This document shows, piece by piece, positions 16,620 to 25,874 of a stretch of DNA of 54,049 nucleotides; positions within the stretch are counted from its first letter, which is position 1; the number at the start of each line of letters is the position of its first letter. The notes beneath the pieces were generated by a model that searched no databases, had not been told where the DNA came from, and saw nothing but the letters and a program-made list of their open reading frames with translations. A program made the translations under genes and the position numbers. This stretch comes from Oscillospiraceae bacterium (GTDB lineage Bacteria > Bacillota > Clostridia > Oscillospirales > Ruminococcaceae): contig JAFLUH010000004.1 of NCBI GenBank assembly GCA_022508895.1, positions 4,053 through 58,101 of the forward strand, written 5' to 3'.

Positions 16620-17828
16620 TCAGACTATTTCCAGAAATCTCTCCATAAGCGTATGTCCGACTTGTATAAATTTACCTGTTTTCTCCGCATTTTCTTCATC
16701 AAACTTTTCCACACCCTCCGCTTTTTTTCTGCTGTCATAGATAAGGTAGGGAACAGGTGCATTTGTATGAGTTTTCAGCGCCAGCGGCGTAGGGTGATCG
16801 GGGCATATAAGTATCCTTATATCTTCATTTTCAAAAGCTTTCAGTATAGGATCGAGTATAAGCTCATCAATAAGCTCGATGGACTTTACCTTGTTGTCGA
16901 TCTCAAATCTGTGTCCGCATTCGTCGGGCGCTTCTACATGGATATAAACAAAATCGTTTCCTCCATTGAGAGTATTTATTGCTGCCTCTGCTTTACCTGA
17001 GAAGTTAGTATCTATATATCCGGTAGCTCCCGGAACGTTTATAACCTCCATTTCGGTAAACTTGCCAATACCTTTAAGCAAGTCAACAGCCGAGATCATA
17101 GCACCTTTAAGTCCATACTTTTTCTCAAATGGCATAAGATCTTTTCTCACACCCTCGCCCCAGAACCAAAGGCTGTTTGCAGGACGCTGTCCACGCTCGA
17201 TCCTTTTGATATTTACAGGGTGGTCTTTCAACATATCGTATGACCGCTTCATCATCTCCAGCAGCACTTCACCGTTTTGATTGACACCCAGATATTCTGT
17301 TATTTTTTTTCCTGTTATATCATGAGGAGGAGTAAGGGTACCAATATCCAGCGTGCCGTGATCCCAGATAAGGCAGTGACGGTAGCTCACTCCGCTGTGA
17401 AAGCTGAATTCACTGCTGCCCATCTTCTCCTGTATAAAGGAGATTATCTCAGCCGCCTCCGCAGTGGAAATATCGTCGGCGCAATAATCCACCATGGTCT
17501 TATCCTCATATCTTTCTTCATCGGAAAGCGTTACAAGATTGCACCTGAAGGAAATATCGGTAGGTTTCATATCTATACCGATGCTGCCCGCTTCCAGGGG
17601 AGAACGTCCCGAGTAATACACTGACGGGTCATAGCCGAGCACTGACAAATTTGCCACATCGCTTCCCGGTTTCAGCGTGTCGATGACCGTTTTAACAAGT
17701 CCAACCTCAGAAACCTTTGCCAGCCTGTCCATATTGGGTTTATTGGCTGTTCCCATGGGAGTTTTACCAACAAGATCTTCTCTCGGAAGGTCTGCCATGC
17801 CGTCACAAAGCAAAACTACATATTTCAT
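16620..17828 (-). CDS. apgM: cofactor-independent phosphoglycerate mutase, archaeal type
   Basis: 402 residues of the alkaline-phosphatase superfamily, ApgM branch, which interconverts 2- and 3-phosphoglycerate with divalent metal. The start YVVLLCDGMADLP gives the first metal Asp. GKTPMGTANKPNMDRLA, GSDVANLSVLGYDP (with the catalytic Ser) and SGRSPLEAG follow. HVEAPDECGH and ICPDHPTPLALKTHT supply the late metal ligands. This branch has also been annotated as a proposed homoserine kinase, but phosphoglycerate mutase is the better supported call. ATG 17828 overlaps the upstream pseudouridine synthase stop by 4 nt. It is the last gene of a six-gene minus-strand operon. Confidence 0.9.
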   Translation of the reverse strand: MKYVVLLCDGMADLPREDLVGKTPMGTANKPNMDRLAKVSEVGLVKTVIDTLKPGSDVANLSVLGYDPSVYYSGRSPLEAGSIGIDMKPTDISFRCNLVTLSDEERYEDKTMVDYCADDISTAEAAEIISFIQEKMGSSEFSFHSGVSYRHCLIWDHGTLDIGTLTPPHDITGKKITEYLGVNQNGEVLLEMMKRSYDMLKDHPVNIKRIERGQRPANSLWFWGEGVRKDLMPFEKKYGLKGAMISAVDLLKGIGKFTEMEVINVPGATGYIDTNFSGKAEAAINTLNGGNDFVYIHVEAPDECGHRFEIDNKVKSIELIDELILDPILKAFENEDIRILICPDHPTPLALKTHTNAPVPYLIYDSRKKAEGVEKFDEENAEKTGKFIQVGHTLMERFLEIV

Positions 17829-18817
17829 TTTCTTTTGTCCTTTCTGATTACATTTTCTTTGATTTGTTCATATTTTGCTATAAACGGAACGTTTTTCACT
17901 GTATATTCTTTTTTGTTTAAGTAATTTAGTATGCCGCTGTCGCCTGCAAAATCAAATTTCAGCTTATAGCTGTAAAGCGCCTGCATTTTAAAGCCGTACT
18001 TCGTGTTTATCCGATTTATACCGTATTTTCCGTCGCCTAAAAGAGGGTGCCCTATATATGCCATGTGCGCCCTTATCTGATGGGTGCGTCCCGTAAGCAG
18101 TTCCACTTCTAACAGACTCAATTCACCGCAGCTGTCCATTACTTTATATTTTGTCTTTACAGTAAGGTTATCAGGTGTTTTTTTGTCACTGATCCTCACC
18201 TGCTTAAGTGTCATATCTCTTTCAAGAAACGCAGTCAACAGGTCCTCATTCTTATTGGGTTTTCCAATAACGATACAAAGATATTTTTTGGTAAGCTCAC
18301 GATTTTTTATTTTTTCGTTCAATATTCTCAGCGACTCCGCATTTTTCGCCGCTATGACTATCCCGCCTGTGTTCTTGTCTATCCTATTGCATAATGACGG
18401 GGTGAAGGATTGCTCGTTTTCAGGGAAATATTCGCCTTTCAGAAAAAGATATTTCTTTATTCGGTTTATCAATGTATCCGCCGTTCCGCTTTCGTCGCAG
18501 TGAACCACAAGCCCCTGCTCCTTATCTGCCAGCAAAATGTTCTCATCCTCATAAATGACGGTAAGATCATCCTTTGCTGCCATGAAGTTATCTTCATCTT
18601 TTTTTGTTTCAAGCAGGGAATCGGGAAGAAATATGTAGACTGTATCATTTTTTGCAAGTCTGCAAGAGATTTCGGTACGCTTTCCGTTCAGTTTTATGTC
18701 CTTGCCGCGTACCGCTTTGTTTATTATTCCGGATTTCAGTGCAGGGAACAGCTTCAGCAAAAATCTGTCAAGCCTCTGTCCTGCGTCATTTTCTCCGATG
18801 ACTATTTCTTTTTTCAT
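17825..18817 (-). CDS. RluA-family 23S rRNA pseudouridine synthase
   Basis: 330 residues. An N-terminal S4 RNA-binding domain (QRLDRFLLKLFPALKSGIINKAVRGKDIKLNG) is followed by a RluA catalytic domain with CNRIDKNTGGIVIAAKN, where the Asp is the catalytic residue (commonly RLDRDTSG in the family). LLTGRTHQIRAHMAYIGHPLLGDGKYG is the late signature. It isomerises specific uridines in rRNA. Which RluC/D-type position it modifies cannot be told. It overlaps both neighbours by four bases (ATGA-type coupling), so it is firmly inside the operon. Confidence 0.92.
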   Translation of the reverse strand: MKKEIVIGENDAGQRLDRFLLKLFPALKSGIINKAVRGKDIKLNGKRTEISCRLAKNDTVYIFLPDSLLETKKDEDNFMAAKDDLTVIYEDENILLADKEQGLVVHCDESGTADTLINRIKKYLFLKGEYFPENEQSFTPSLCNRIDKNTGGIVIAAKNAESLRILNEKIKNRELTKKYLCIVIGKPNKNEDLLTAFLERDMTLKQVRISDKKTPDNLTVKTKYKVMDSCGELSLLEVELLTGRTHQIRAHMAYIGHPLLGDGKYGINRINTKYGFKMQALYSYKLKFDFAGDSGILNYLNKKEYTVKNVPFIAKYEQIKENVIRKDKRK

Positions 18818-19032
18818 TTCTGAATTCTGACAAATCCGTATTCCTCAAAGTGCTTTACTGCTTCGTTAAAAAAATCGCTGGCATTGGAGCAGCGTTCTCC
18901 GACGTCCTCAAGGCTTTGTTTGGCGTCTGCCCAGCGTCTGTCCGAACGGTCATCGTGTAAAGTATCACAGAACCACACCTGATTCTGCCATGTGTCAAAA
19001 GCAAGATTGATGATATAAGTATCTCTAAGCAT
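18814..19032 (-). CDS. small hypothetical protein (72 aa)
   Basis: 72 residues, MLRDTYIINLAFDTWQNQVW at the start, rich in aromatic and acidic residues, with a predicted helical C-terminal half (DFFNEAVKHFEEYGFVRI). I do not recognise the family. It is very likely real: its start overlaps the end of ddl by 8 nt and its stop overlaps the start of the pseudouridine synthase by 4 nt, leaving no untranslated gap. There is no signal peptide, cysteine pair or transmembrane segment. Confidence 0.8.
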   Translation of the reverse strand: MLRDTYIINLAFDTWQNQVWFCDTLHDDRSDRRWADAKQSLEDVGERCSNASDFFNEAVKHFEEYGFVRIQK

Positions 19033-20215
19033 TCAGCTTTCCTCCTTTTGCCCCGCCGAGCTTTACTTCAGCAAGAATGTTTGATTCAAATGTAAAATTA
19101 AGATTTCTCAGTTCTCTGTCTCTTTTAAGGGCAAGGGTCACCATTCTGTCAAGCAGCTCAGGATATTTTACGCCCATCGGCTCCCACAAATAGAATGAAA
19201 GACTGCCGGGAATAGTGTTTATCTCGTTCAGGTAAACCTTGTTTTCCAACCCGTCTATCATAAAATCGATTCGTGAAACACCGCTGCAGCCGAGACACTT
19301 AAATGCCTTTTCTGCCGTTTCCCGTATCTCTTTGCGCATCTCCTCGGGTATATCTGCTGGTATCTTTCGTTTAAGTGACGCCATGCCGCTTGACTTAGAG
19401 CTTTTTGAGCCGCCTGTGTATTTATCCTCAAAGCTCAGTATTTCATCGCTTCCGATTGGCTCCTCGCATTCGCTGGCTTCGGCGCTGTCAATATCACCGC
19501 ATACCGAACAGTTTATCTCTCTCAATTCCTGTATAGCACGCTCAACCAACACTCTGCCCGAAAAGCCAAAGGCGTAATCCAGCGCTTCTTTCAGTCCGTC
19601 AATATCTCTGCCTATTTTAATTCCAACGCTTGACCCAAGATTTATTGGCTTAACGATGGCAGGAAAACCGATTTCTTCCTTTATTTTATCTGCAACACCG
19701 TCAGCATCGTTTGCAAATTCCAATGCGGTAACAGTAACGCAGTCAAGCACAGGTATCCCGTTATCCTTCAGCACAGCTTTCATAACGTATTTATCCATTC
19801 CCACTGCAGATGACAACACGTCGCAGCCCACATAGGGAACGTTCAGAGTCTGAAAGTACCCCTGCAAAGCGCCGTCCTCCACGTTTGTGCCATGGACGAC
19901 GGGGAAAGCTACGTCGATCTCTGCAACCGTACTGTCGCCGAATTTTTTCATGGGGTAGCATACCAGCTTGGTTTTATTGCCCTCATTTATCATAATAACA
20001 CGGGTACTTTTTTTGATAAGTGCAGGGATATTACGATATTCCTCGATCTTGCCTGTGGCTTCTCCTGTATAAAGCTCATTGCTCTTTGTGATATAAACGG
20101 GAATAACATCATATTTTTCACGGTCAAATGCATTGAACGCCTGTATCGCCGAGATGATGGATACCTCATGTTCAACGCTTTTGCCGCCAAAAAATAATCC
20201 GACTCTGATTTTCAT
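19025..20215 (-). CDS. ddl: D-alanine--D-alanine ligase
   Basis: 396-residue ATP-grasp enzyme making D-Ala-D-Ala for peptidoglycan. The substrate loop FFGGKSVEHEVSIISA is intact, with the Glu of the first D-Ala site. So are KPINLGSSVGIKIG, the SRIDFM Asp and the metal-binding YLNEINTIPG. It is about 30-90 residues longer than a minimal Ddl, with an acidic insert around residues 245-285 and a short C-terminal tail ending KGGKLNA. It sits directly downstream of murF, whose substrate it makes. A second, degenerate ligase-like gene is at 40393-41460; this copy is the functional one by residue conservation. Confidence 0.95.
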   Translation of the reverse strand: MKIRVGLFFGGKSVEHEVSIISAIQAFNAFDREKYDVIPVYITKSNELYTGEATGKIEEYRNIPALIKKSTRVIMINEGNKTKLVCYPMKKFGDSTVAEIDVAFPVVHGTNVEDGALQGYFQTLNVPYVGCDVLSSAVGMDKYVMKAVLKDNGIPVLDCVTVTALEFANDADGVADKIKEEIGFPAIVKPINLGSSVGIKIGRDIDGLKEALDYAFGFSGRVLVERAIQELREINCSVCGDIDSAEASECEEPIGSDEILSFEDKYTGGSKSSKSSGMASLKRKIPADIPEEMRKEIRETAEKAFKCLGCSGVSRIDFMIDGLENKVYLNEINTIPGSLSFYLWEPMGVKYPELLDRMVTLALKRDRELRNLNFTFESNILAEVKLGGAKGGKLNA

Positions 20216-20237
20216 GTATGGCTCTCCTTAATCTGTT

Positions 20238-21815
20238 TTAATAATTGTCAGGCAGGTCGTTTTCCAGTAAAACTATCTTTTTAAGTCCGCCGGGTTTAAG
20301 CGTATCTGTCTTTGCAAGCGCATCATTAAGGCTGTGTGCAACATAGGTTTTATCCTCGGGAAATCCCGCTTCTTTAAGTCCGTCAACGATGGGCACTGCT
20401 TGTTTTTCTCCTACTGCTATCACAAAATCGCAAACAGCAGCCGCCTGCTTACCAAAGGCTTTGTTAAGCTCGTATTCCTGTTCGCCAAGCTCAACCATAC
20501 CCGGAGAAACAAGAATTTTGTATCCTTCCATAAGAGACAATGTATCCAGCGCTGCTTTTGCACCCGATGGGTTGCTGTTGAATGCATCGTCTATTATCAC
20601 CGAGGTGCCTCTGTCAATTATCTGCATTCTGTGGGGAACGGCTTCCAGCCTTCGCACAGGCGTTTTCAGCTCGTTAAGTGATATTCCCAGCTTATTAGCG
20701 ACGGCGATAGCGCCCACAATATTCTGAACATTATGCTCTCCGATCAGTTTTGTGGTAAATTCCGCACTTTCCTCACTTCCGTGGTGGACTGTAAAAGAAG
20801 TTCCTTTCGATGTAACGGCAATACTGTCCGCATAATATTCAAATTTCTCCGAAAATCCGTAAGAGATAATATTCTTGTCGATTTTGCGGTTTCTTATATA
20901 TTCATTGTCAAAGTTCAGAAACACCATTCCGTGGTCAATGCAGTCGGCTATCTCAAACTTTGTCTTTATTATATTGTCGATGGACTTAAAGGTCTCTAAG
21001 TGCTGCGCACCTATTGAGGTTATCATGGAGTGTCTGGGTTTTACAATGTCACATATCTCTTTTATCTCGCCAACGCCCTTAGCACCCATTTCGCATATAA
21101 AAATCTCATGCGTTGCATTAAGTGAGCCTCTTACCGTTTTCACAACGCCCATTGTGGTGTTGTAGCTTTCGGGTGTCATCAGCACGTTATATTTCGCCGA
21201 AAGAAGCTTGTTCAGATAAAACTTTGTGGAGGTCTTGCCGTAGCTTCCGGTGATGCCTATAACGGTAAGGTTTGGCAGCTCGTTTATAATGCGCTTTGCG
21301 TCGTCAATATAATGTTTGTTTACCAGCGCTTCTATTGGTTTATTTACTATGTTTGCAAGCATCGGCATAAAGACAGCCAGAAGCTGCACGTAAGGATAAG
21401 CGATGACAGGCACCAAAGGGAAATAATACCCCAAAATAAAGGCGCATACCACGATACAAGCATAAAGAAGCGTTGAAGTAATGCACATTCTTATAACACG
21501 GGGCGTGAACACCAGTTTTTTCTTTGCCTTTTTAGGCAGCGAAAACAGCGAAAACACAATAAGCACAGCGGCAGAGGTCAACGATCCCGTTATAGAATAA
21601 AATGCAAAAATTATCAGCAGCACAAGCATCATTATCGCACAGATATGCCGCCTCACGATCTCGCCGATGTTCCCGCCTATCCACTTGAACTGCTCGGAGG
21701 CGTGGTAGGAGCCTAGCTGAAACATGTGCATATATCTGATATAATTGAGGACGAAATTCGCAAACAGTGCTGCAAAAAACAAAATATACGATAAAACGGT
21801 AAAAACTTCAGTCAT
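20238..21815 (-). CDS. murF: MurF-like UDP-MurNAc-tripeptide--D-Ala-D-Ala ligase with N-terminal membrane domain
   Basis: 525 residues. The first 160 or so contain four to five hydrophobic helices (starting VLSYILFFAALFANFVLNYI), which classical cytosolic MurF lacks. From about residue 183 the Mur ligase fold begins: ATP loop GSYGKTST at 190-197, then EMGAKGVGEI, TSIGAQHLETF and IIDDAFNSNPSGAKAAL (late ATP/Mg region). It adds D-Ala-D-Ala to the peptidoglycan precursor. The membrane-anchored form is found in some Firmicutes and may place the enzyme next to MraY; that is inference. Gap to ddl is 22 nt and to the upstream hydrolase gene 8 nt. Confidence 0.9.
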   Translation of the reverse strand: MTEVFTVLSYILFFAALFANFVLNYIRYMHMFQLGSYHASEQFKWIGGNIGEIVRRHICAIMMLVLLIIFAFYSITGSLTSAAVLIVFSLFSLPKKAKKKLVFTPRVIRMCITSTLLYACIVVCAFILGYYFPLVPVIAYPYVQLLAVFMPMLANIVNKPIEALVNKHYIDDAKRIINELPNLTVIGITGSYGKTSTKFYLNKLLSAKYNVLMTPESYNTTMGVVKTVRGSLNATHEIFICEMGAKGVGEIKEICDIVKPRHSMITSIGAQHLETFKSIDNIIKTKFEIADCIDHGMVFLNFDNEYIRNRKIDKNIISYGFSEKFEYYADSIAVTSKGTSFTVHHGSEESAEFTTKLIGEHNVQNIVGAIAVANKLGISLNELKTPVRRLEAVPHRMQIIDRGTSVIIDDAFNSNPSGAKAALDTLSLMEGYKILVSPGMVELGEQEYELNKAFGKQAAAVCDFVIAVGEKQAVPIVDGLKEAGFPEDKTYVAHSLNDALAKTDTLKPGGLKKIVLLENDLPDNY

Positions 21816-21823
21816 AAATTACC

Positions 21824-22597
21824 TCAGTTGTTCTTAAAAAATGAATCAAGTATGCGGCAAAAGCGCTCTCCCTGCTCAAGAAAAGCATAATGTCCGCTGC
21901 CCTCAAATACAACTAGGCCTGCATCGGGTATCAGCTTTTCCATCATCTGACCGTCTGACAGCGGGGTAGCGTCGTCCTTATCGCCCCATATCAATAGGGT
22001 AGGAGCGTTTATATTTGAAATAAGCGGCGTCAGATCCTCATTGACCACTTTTACAAGACACTGCCTCATTATAGGCGAAGCAGCATTGTAATCTGCGGAA
22101 CCGTTTTTCCGCCTGAAATTTTCCATAGCATTCGGTGCGATCTTTGCAACGAGCTTGGAGGACAAAATTTTTTTGCCAATTTTATAAATACGGCTTCTTA
22201 TTTTTTTCTTTACGGTCTGCTTAGGGCGTATTCCTGCGCTGTCGGTAAGAACTATCCTATCCACGGAAAACGGCAGGGAACTGCGGGACATCATCTTGAT
22301 GATAACACGGCCACCGAAGCTGTGACCTATTATAAAACAGCGACCTATCCCCATCTTCTCACAAAACGCAATAACAAAATCCGTATAATCGTCCACTGAC
22401 CAGGGGACAGATGGCTCGTCGCTTTCGCCGAATCCCGGCATATCGGGAGCGAACACCTTAAAACCTGTTGACAGATGCTTGATTATATATGAAAAAAGCT
22501 TTATATTTGAGCCCCAGCCGTGAAGAAGAAGTACGCTTTGCTGCCCGTCGCCCTCTGCGATATAGTTTATTTTCAGCCCGTTTATCTCAGTAAACAA
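21824..22597 (-). CDS. alpha/beta hydrolase
   Basis: 257 residues, alpha/beta hydrolase fold. The oxyanion region VLLLHGWGSN, nucleophile elbow GHSFGG with Ser93, the late acid in IWGDKDDATP and the His in GSGHYAFLEQ complete the triad. No signal peptide. It is the first gene of the minus-strand operon with murF, ddl, a small orf, the pseudouridine synthase and apgM. The RBS GGAGGTGCG is just upstream. Substrate unknown; the cell-wall neighbours do not by themselves define it. Confidence 0.9.
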   Translation of the reverse strand: MFTEINGLKINYIAEGDGQQSVLLLHGWGSNIKLFSYIIKHLSTGFKVFAPDMPGFGESDEPSVPWSVDDYTDFVIAFCEKMGIGRCFIIGHSFGGRVIIKMMSRSSLPFSVDRIVLTDSAGIRPKQTVKKKIRSRIYKIGKKILSSKLVAKIAPNAMENFRRKNGSADYNAASPIMRQCLVKVVNEDLTPLISNINAPTLLIWGDKDDATPLSDGQMMEKLIPDAGLVVFEGSGHYAFLEQGERFCRILDSFFKNN

Positions 22598-22641
22598 AAC
22601 GCACCTCCAAAAACATCGTAGAACATGTTCTTAACCTATTT

Positions 22642-22670
22642 ATTATATATCTCTATTTTTTGTTTGTCAA
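22642..22670 (-). promoter_or_regulatory. consensus promoter of the hydrolase-murF-ddl operon
   Basis: On the minus strand TTGACA (22670-22665), 17-nt spacer, TATAAT (22647-22642). A perfect 12-bp palindrome AGAACATGTTCT follows at 22620-22631 in the leader. Confidence 0.85.
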
Positions 22671-22700
22671 GAAAAAACTGGATGATATCACCAAAATTCA

Positions 22701-22731
22701 AAATCCCCCGAAATGAGTCTTCGGGGGATTT
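22701..22731 (-). terminator. terminator downstream of hemW
   Basis: AAATCCCCCGAA (22701-22712) and TTCGGGGGATTT (22720-22731) form a 12-bp stem; the minus-strand continuation is T-rich (TTGAATTTTGG). Confidence 0.8.
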
Positions 22732-22937
22732 GAAGAGGAAAACTATTTGAACAGAAAAAATCCGATAATATGTTGGTGCAAGGATTTCCGCCCGCAATGC
22801 TTCACAGGAGGAATTCCTTACTTATCATGGCTTTATTATATATGCTGAAAGTGATGGGAATATGACAAATGCATAAATTATTATTAAAACCCTGTGTAAT
22901 TCATGCGAAAAAATCGGATCCCCCGGTTTTCCGGTAT
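22732..22937. other. intergenic stretch with a possible structured RNA
   Basis: About 200 nt between the hemW stop and its terminator with no convincing gene. AAGGATTTCC near 22782 and GGAATTCCTT near 22811 can pair with one mismatch around a 20-nt interior that contains AGGAGG on the plus strand. On the minus strand the segment ends in a TTTTTT run near 22755. I cannot assign it to a known RNA family. Confidence 0.25.
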
Positions 22938-24008
22938 TCAATATCCCAGAAGTCTGCCTATTATCGTGTTTGACACTAAAAAGCCTTCAGGTGTAAGCGA
23001 AACGATATCCCCTACGATTGAAGCATATTCGTTTGGTATTGTGTTCAATCTGTGCTTCATGCCCTCCGCATCACCGCCCAGCGCCTCATACTCAGACAGG
23101 CTCAATCCCTCGTTAAGCCTTAAACGAAGCATGGCATATTCCTCATGACTTCCCGGATCGCCCTCCTCAACAACTGTCTGCTGATATTCATCTGATATAA
23201 ATGCATTCAAATCACGTTCGACAAAAAATCTCTTCCCATTATAATATGAGTGGGCAGCAGGTCCTATTCCCAAATATTCCTCACAATTCCAATACTTAAG
23301 ATTATGGCGGCAGGGAAAACCTTCTTTGGCGTAGTTGCTGATCTCATATTGGTTAAATCCCAAGCTGTTGAGCAGTTTGGTAGCTTCAAGATATATTGAA
23401 CACACCTCCTCATCATCGGGGAACTCCGTTTTTGCCTTTGCAAAGGGAGTGTTTTCTTCTATTTTAAGCATATAGGCGGAGATATGCGTAACAGGCAGCG
23501 CAGACAGCCGTTGTATGGTTTGAGTGACGCTTTCCGCATTCTGTTCGGGTGTTCCAAGCATTATGTCTGCCGAAATGTTGTCAAAGCCCTGCTCCTTGGC
23601 GATTCTTAGAGCGTTAACGGCAGTATTGGCATCATGCCTTCTCCCCAGCGCTTTCAGTTCATTGTCATTTAAGCTCTGAACTCCAAAGGATATGCGGTTC
23701 ACTCCTGCTTTGCGAAGCGCTGCAAGACTTTTTTTATCAACAGTGCATGGATTAGCCTCCACGGTTATCTCTGCATCGGTCGTTATATCAACATAATTCA
23801 ATATCTCGCATATTTTTTCCCACAACAAAAACGGTGTACCTCCACCGAAATACACCGTATCAAATTCACCGCCATAATGCTGAACATTTCTTATTACTGC
23901 ATTTGCGAAACGATCCACCGTCTCTTTATTGTACTTTATTGAATAAAAGTCACAGTAAGGACATTTTGACAGGCAGAAAGGAACATGGATATAAAGTCCT
24001 CTTTCCAT
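22938..24008 (-). CDS. hemW: HemW-type radical SAM protein (oxygen-independent coproporphyrinogen oxidase-like)
   Basis: 356 residues. The radical SAM motif is at the very N-terminus: GLYIHVPFCLSKCPYCDFYS with C12, C16, C19. Then come TVYFGGGTPFLL, ITVEANPCTV, NRISFGVQSLND and HISAYMLKIEENTPFA. This layout matches HemW, which binds heme and is probably a heme chaperone rather than a true coproporphyrinogen dehydrogenase (HemN). The conserved position right after lepA is the usual Firmicutes arrangement. Length is slightly short for the family. Gap to lepA is 21 nt. Confidence 0.92.
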   Translation of the reverse strand: MERGLYIHVPFCLSKCPYCDFYSIKYNKETVDRFANAVIRNVQHYGGEFDTVYFGGGTPFLLWEKICEILNYVDITTDAEITVEANPCTVDKKSLAALRKAGVNRISFGVQSLNDNELKALGRRHDANTAVNALRIAKEQGFDNISADIMLGTPEQNAESVTQTIQRLSALPVTHISAYMLKIEENTPFAKAKTEFPDDEEVCSIYLEATKLLNSLGFNQYEISNYAKEGFPCRHNLKYWNCEEYLGIGPAAHSYYNGKRFFVERDLNAFISDEYQQTVVEEGDPGSHEEYAMLRLRLNEGLSLSEYEALGGDAEGMKHRLNTIPNEYASIVGDIVSLTPEGFLVSNTIIGRLLGY

Positions 24009-24029
24009 AAATGCCGCCTTTCTTATGTT

Positions 24030-25841
24030 TTATTCATCGAGCTTAAGAACAGCCATAAACGCCTCCTGCGGCACGGATACCGTTCCAAGCTGCCGCATAC
24101 GCTTTTTGCCTTCCTTTTGCTTTTCCAGCAGCTTTTTCTTTCTCGTTATATCACCGCCATAGCACTTGGCAAGCACATCCTTGCGCATCGCCTTGATGGT
24201 CTCTCTTGCGATTATTTTTCCGCCGATTGCCGCCTGCACAGGTACCTCAAAAAGCTGGCGGGGAATGTTTTCCTTCAGCTTTTCAGTGATCCGTCGTGCT
24301 CTTGGGTAGGCTTTATCTGCATGGACAATAAAGGAAAGTGCGTCCACCACATCTCCGTTAAGCATAATATCCAGCTTTACCAGCTTTGAAGGTGAAAAAC
24401 CGATTATCTCGTAGTCATAGCTTGCATATCCCCTCGAACGTGATTTCAGCGCGTCAAAGAAGTCATAAACTATCTCGTTCAAGGGCAGCTCATAATGTAT
24501 ATCCACACGCTTTTCGTCCAGATATTTCATGTCCTTGAAGACTCCCCGCCTGTCCTGACAAAGCTCCATTATGCTTCCCACAAAATCAGATGGTGAGAAT
24601 ATGTGTGCAGATACCATGGGCTCTTCAGCAAGCTGTATCTCAGAAACATCGGGATAATTGGTAGGGTTATCTATCATCACCACATCGCCGTTGGTTTTGG
24701 TTATGCGGTAAACTACGGAAGGCGCTGTGGTGATCAGATCAAGATTGTATTCACGCTCCAAGCGCTCCTGAATGATATCCATATGCAGCAGACCGAGGAA
24801 TCCGCACCTGAATCCGAAGCCCAATGCGATCGACGTTTCAGGCTCAAAGGATAGGGAAGCGTCATTAAGCTGAAGCTTGTCCAGTGCGTCTCTTAAATCT
24901 CCGTACTTGGAGCCGTCGGCAGGATAGATACCGCTGAACACCATAGGATTGACGTTTCGGTATCCGGCAAGAGGCTCGTCCGCAGGAGAATCAGCCAATG
25001 TAACGGTATCGCCCACCTTGGTGTCGCCGATTGACTTGATGGAAGCAGCAATATATCCTACTTCTCCTGCTTTAAGCTGGTCAGCGGAAATGAGCCCTGT
25101 TGCACCCATATATCCCAGCTCTGTCACTTGAAATTCCGCTTCGGTAGCCATCATTCGTATCCTGTCGCCGACCTTAACCGTTCCTTCTTTTACTCTGATA
25201 TGAACGATTACGCCTTTATAAGCATCATAATAGCTGTCAAATATCAGCGCTTTCAGTTTGGCGTCATTATCTCCCTTTGGCGCAGGAACGCACTTAACTA
25301 TCTGCTCCATTACCGCTTCGATATTTATACCCAGTTTAGCGGAAATACAAGGCGCGTCATCGGCAGGAATACCGATAACATTCTCTATCTCCTCTTTTGC
25401 TTCATCGGGCCTTGCAGAAGGAAGGTCAATTTTATTGATAACAGGAACAACTTCCAGATCCTGTTCGATCGCAAGGTATGTGTTAGCCAGTGTCTGCGCT
25501 TCTATGCCCTGAGAAGCGTCAACAATAAGGATCGCGCCTTCGCAGGCATTAAGTGAACGTGAGACCTCATAATTAAAGTCCACATGACCGGGAGTATCTA
25601 TGAGGTTGAACACATAATCGTTTCCGTCCTGAGCGGTATAGTTGAGCCTTACTGCTCTTGCCTTTATCGTTATTCCACGCTCACGTTCAAGCTCCATATT
25701 ATCCAGAAGCTGCTCCTCCATATCACGCTGGGCAACTGTTTTTGTAAGCTCAAGGATACGGTCTGCAAGGGTGGATTTTCCATGGTCAATATGGGCGATT
25801 ATGCAGAAATTTCTGATATTGTCCGGGTAGCTTACTTCCAT
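24030..25841 (-). CDS. lepA: elongation factor 4 (translation GTPase LepA)
   Basis: 603 residues, standard length. GTPase motifs are G1 [10 protein letters not shown]2 region [10 protein letters not shown]3 DTPGHVDF and G4 NKIDLP. The C-terminus has the EF4-specific domain around [34 protein letters not shown], ending in [18 protein letters not shown]. It promotes back-translocation or remodelling of stalled ribosomes. RBS GAAAGG lies just before ATG 25841. The operon context with hemW is typical. Confidence 0.97.
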   Translation of the reverse strand: MEVSYPDNIRNFCIIAHIDHGKSTLADRILELTKTVAQRDMEEQLLDNMELERERGITIKARAVRLNYTAQDGNDYVFNLIDTPGHVDFNYEVSRSLNACEGAILIVDASQGIEAQTLANTYLAIEQDLEVVPVINKIDLPSARPDEAKEEIENVIGIPADDAPCISAKLGINIEAVMEQIVKCVPAPKGDNDAKLKALIFDSYYDAYKGVIVHIRVKEGTVKVGDRIRMMATEAEFQVTELGYMGATGLISADQLKAGEVGYIAASIKSIGDTKVGDTVTLADSPADEPLAGYRNVNPMVFSGIYPADGSKYGDLRDALDKLQLNDASLSFEPETSIALGFGFRCGFLGLLHMDIIQERLEREYNLDLITTAPSVVYRITKTNGDVVMIDNPTNYPDVSEIQLAEEPMVSAHIFSPSDFVGSIMELCQDRRGVFKDMKYLDEKRVDIHYELPLNEIVYDFFDALKSRSRGYASYDYEIIGFSPSKLVKLDIMLNGDVVDALSFIVHADKAYPRARRITEKLKENIPRQLFEVPVQAAIGGKIIARETIKAMRKDVLAKCYGGDITRKKKLLEKQKEGKKRMRQLGTVSVPQEAFMAVLKLDE

Positions 25842-25874
25842 TATGTTAAAATTCCTTTCTTATCAAGAAACGTT

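Noticed and set aside
22620-22631. LexA/SOS box
   Set aside because: The GAAC and GTTC halves are 2 nt apart; the Gram-positive box needs 4.
22741-22937. SRP RNA, 6S RNA, RNase P or tmRNA
   Set aside because: None of their conserved core sequences is visible on either strand.
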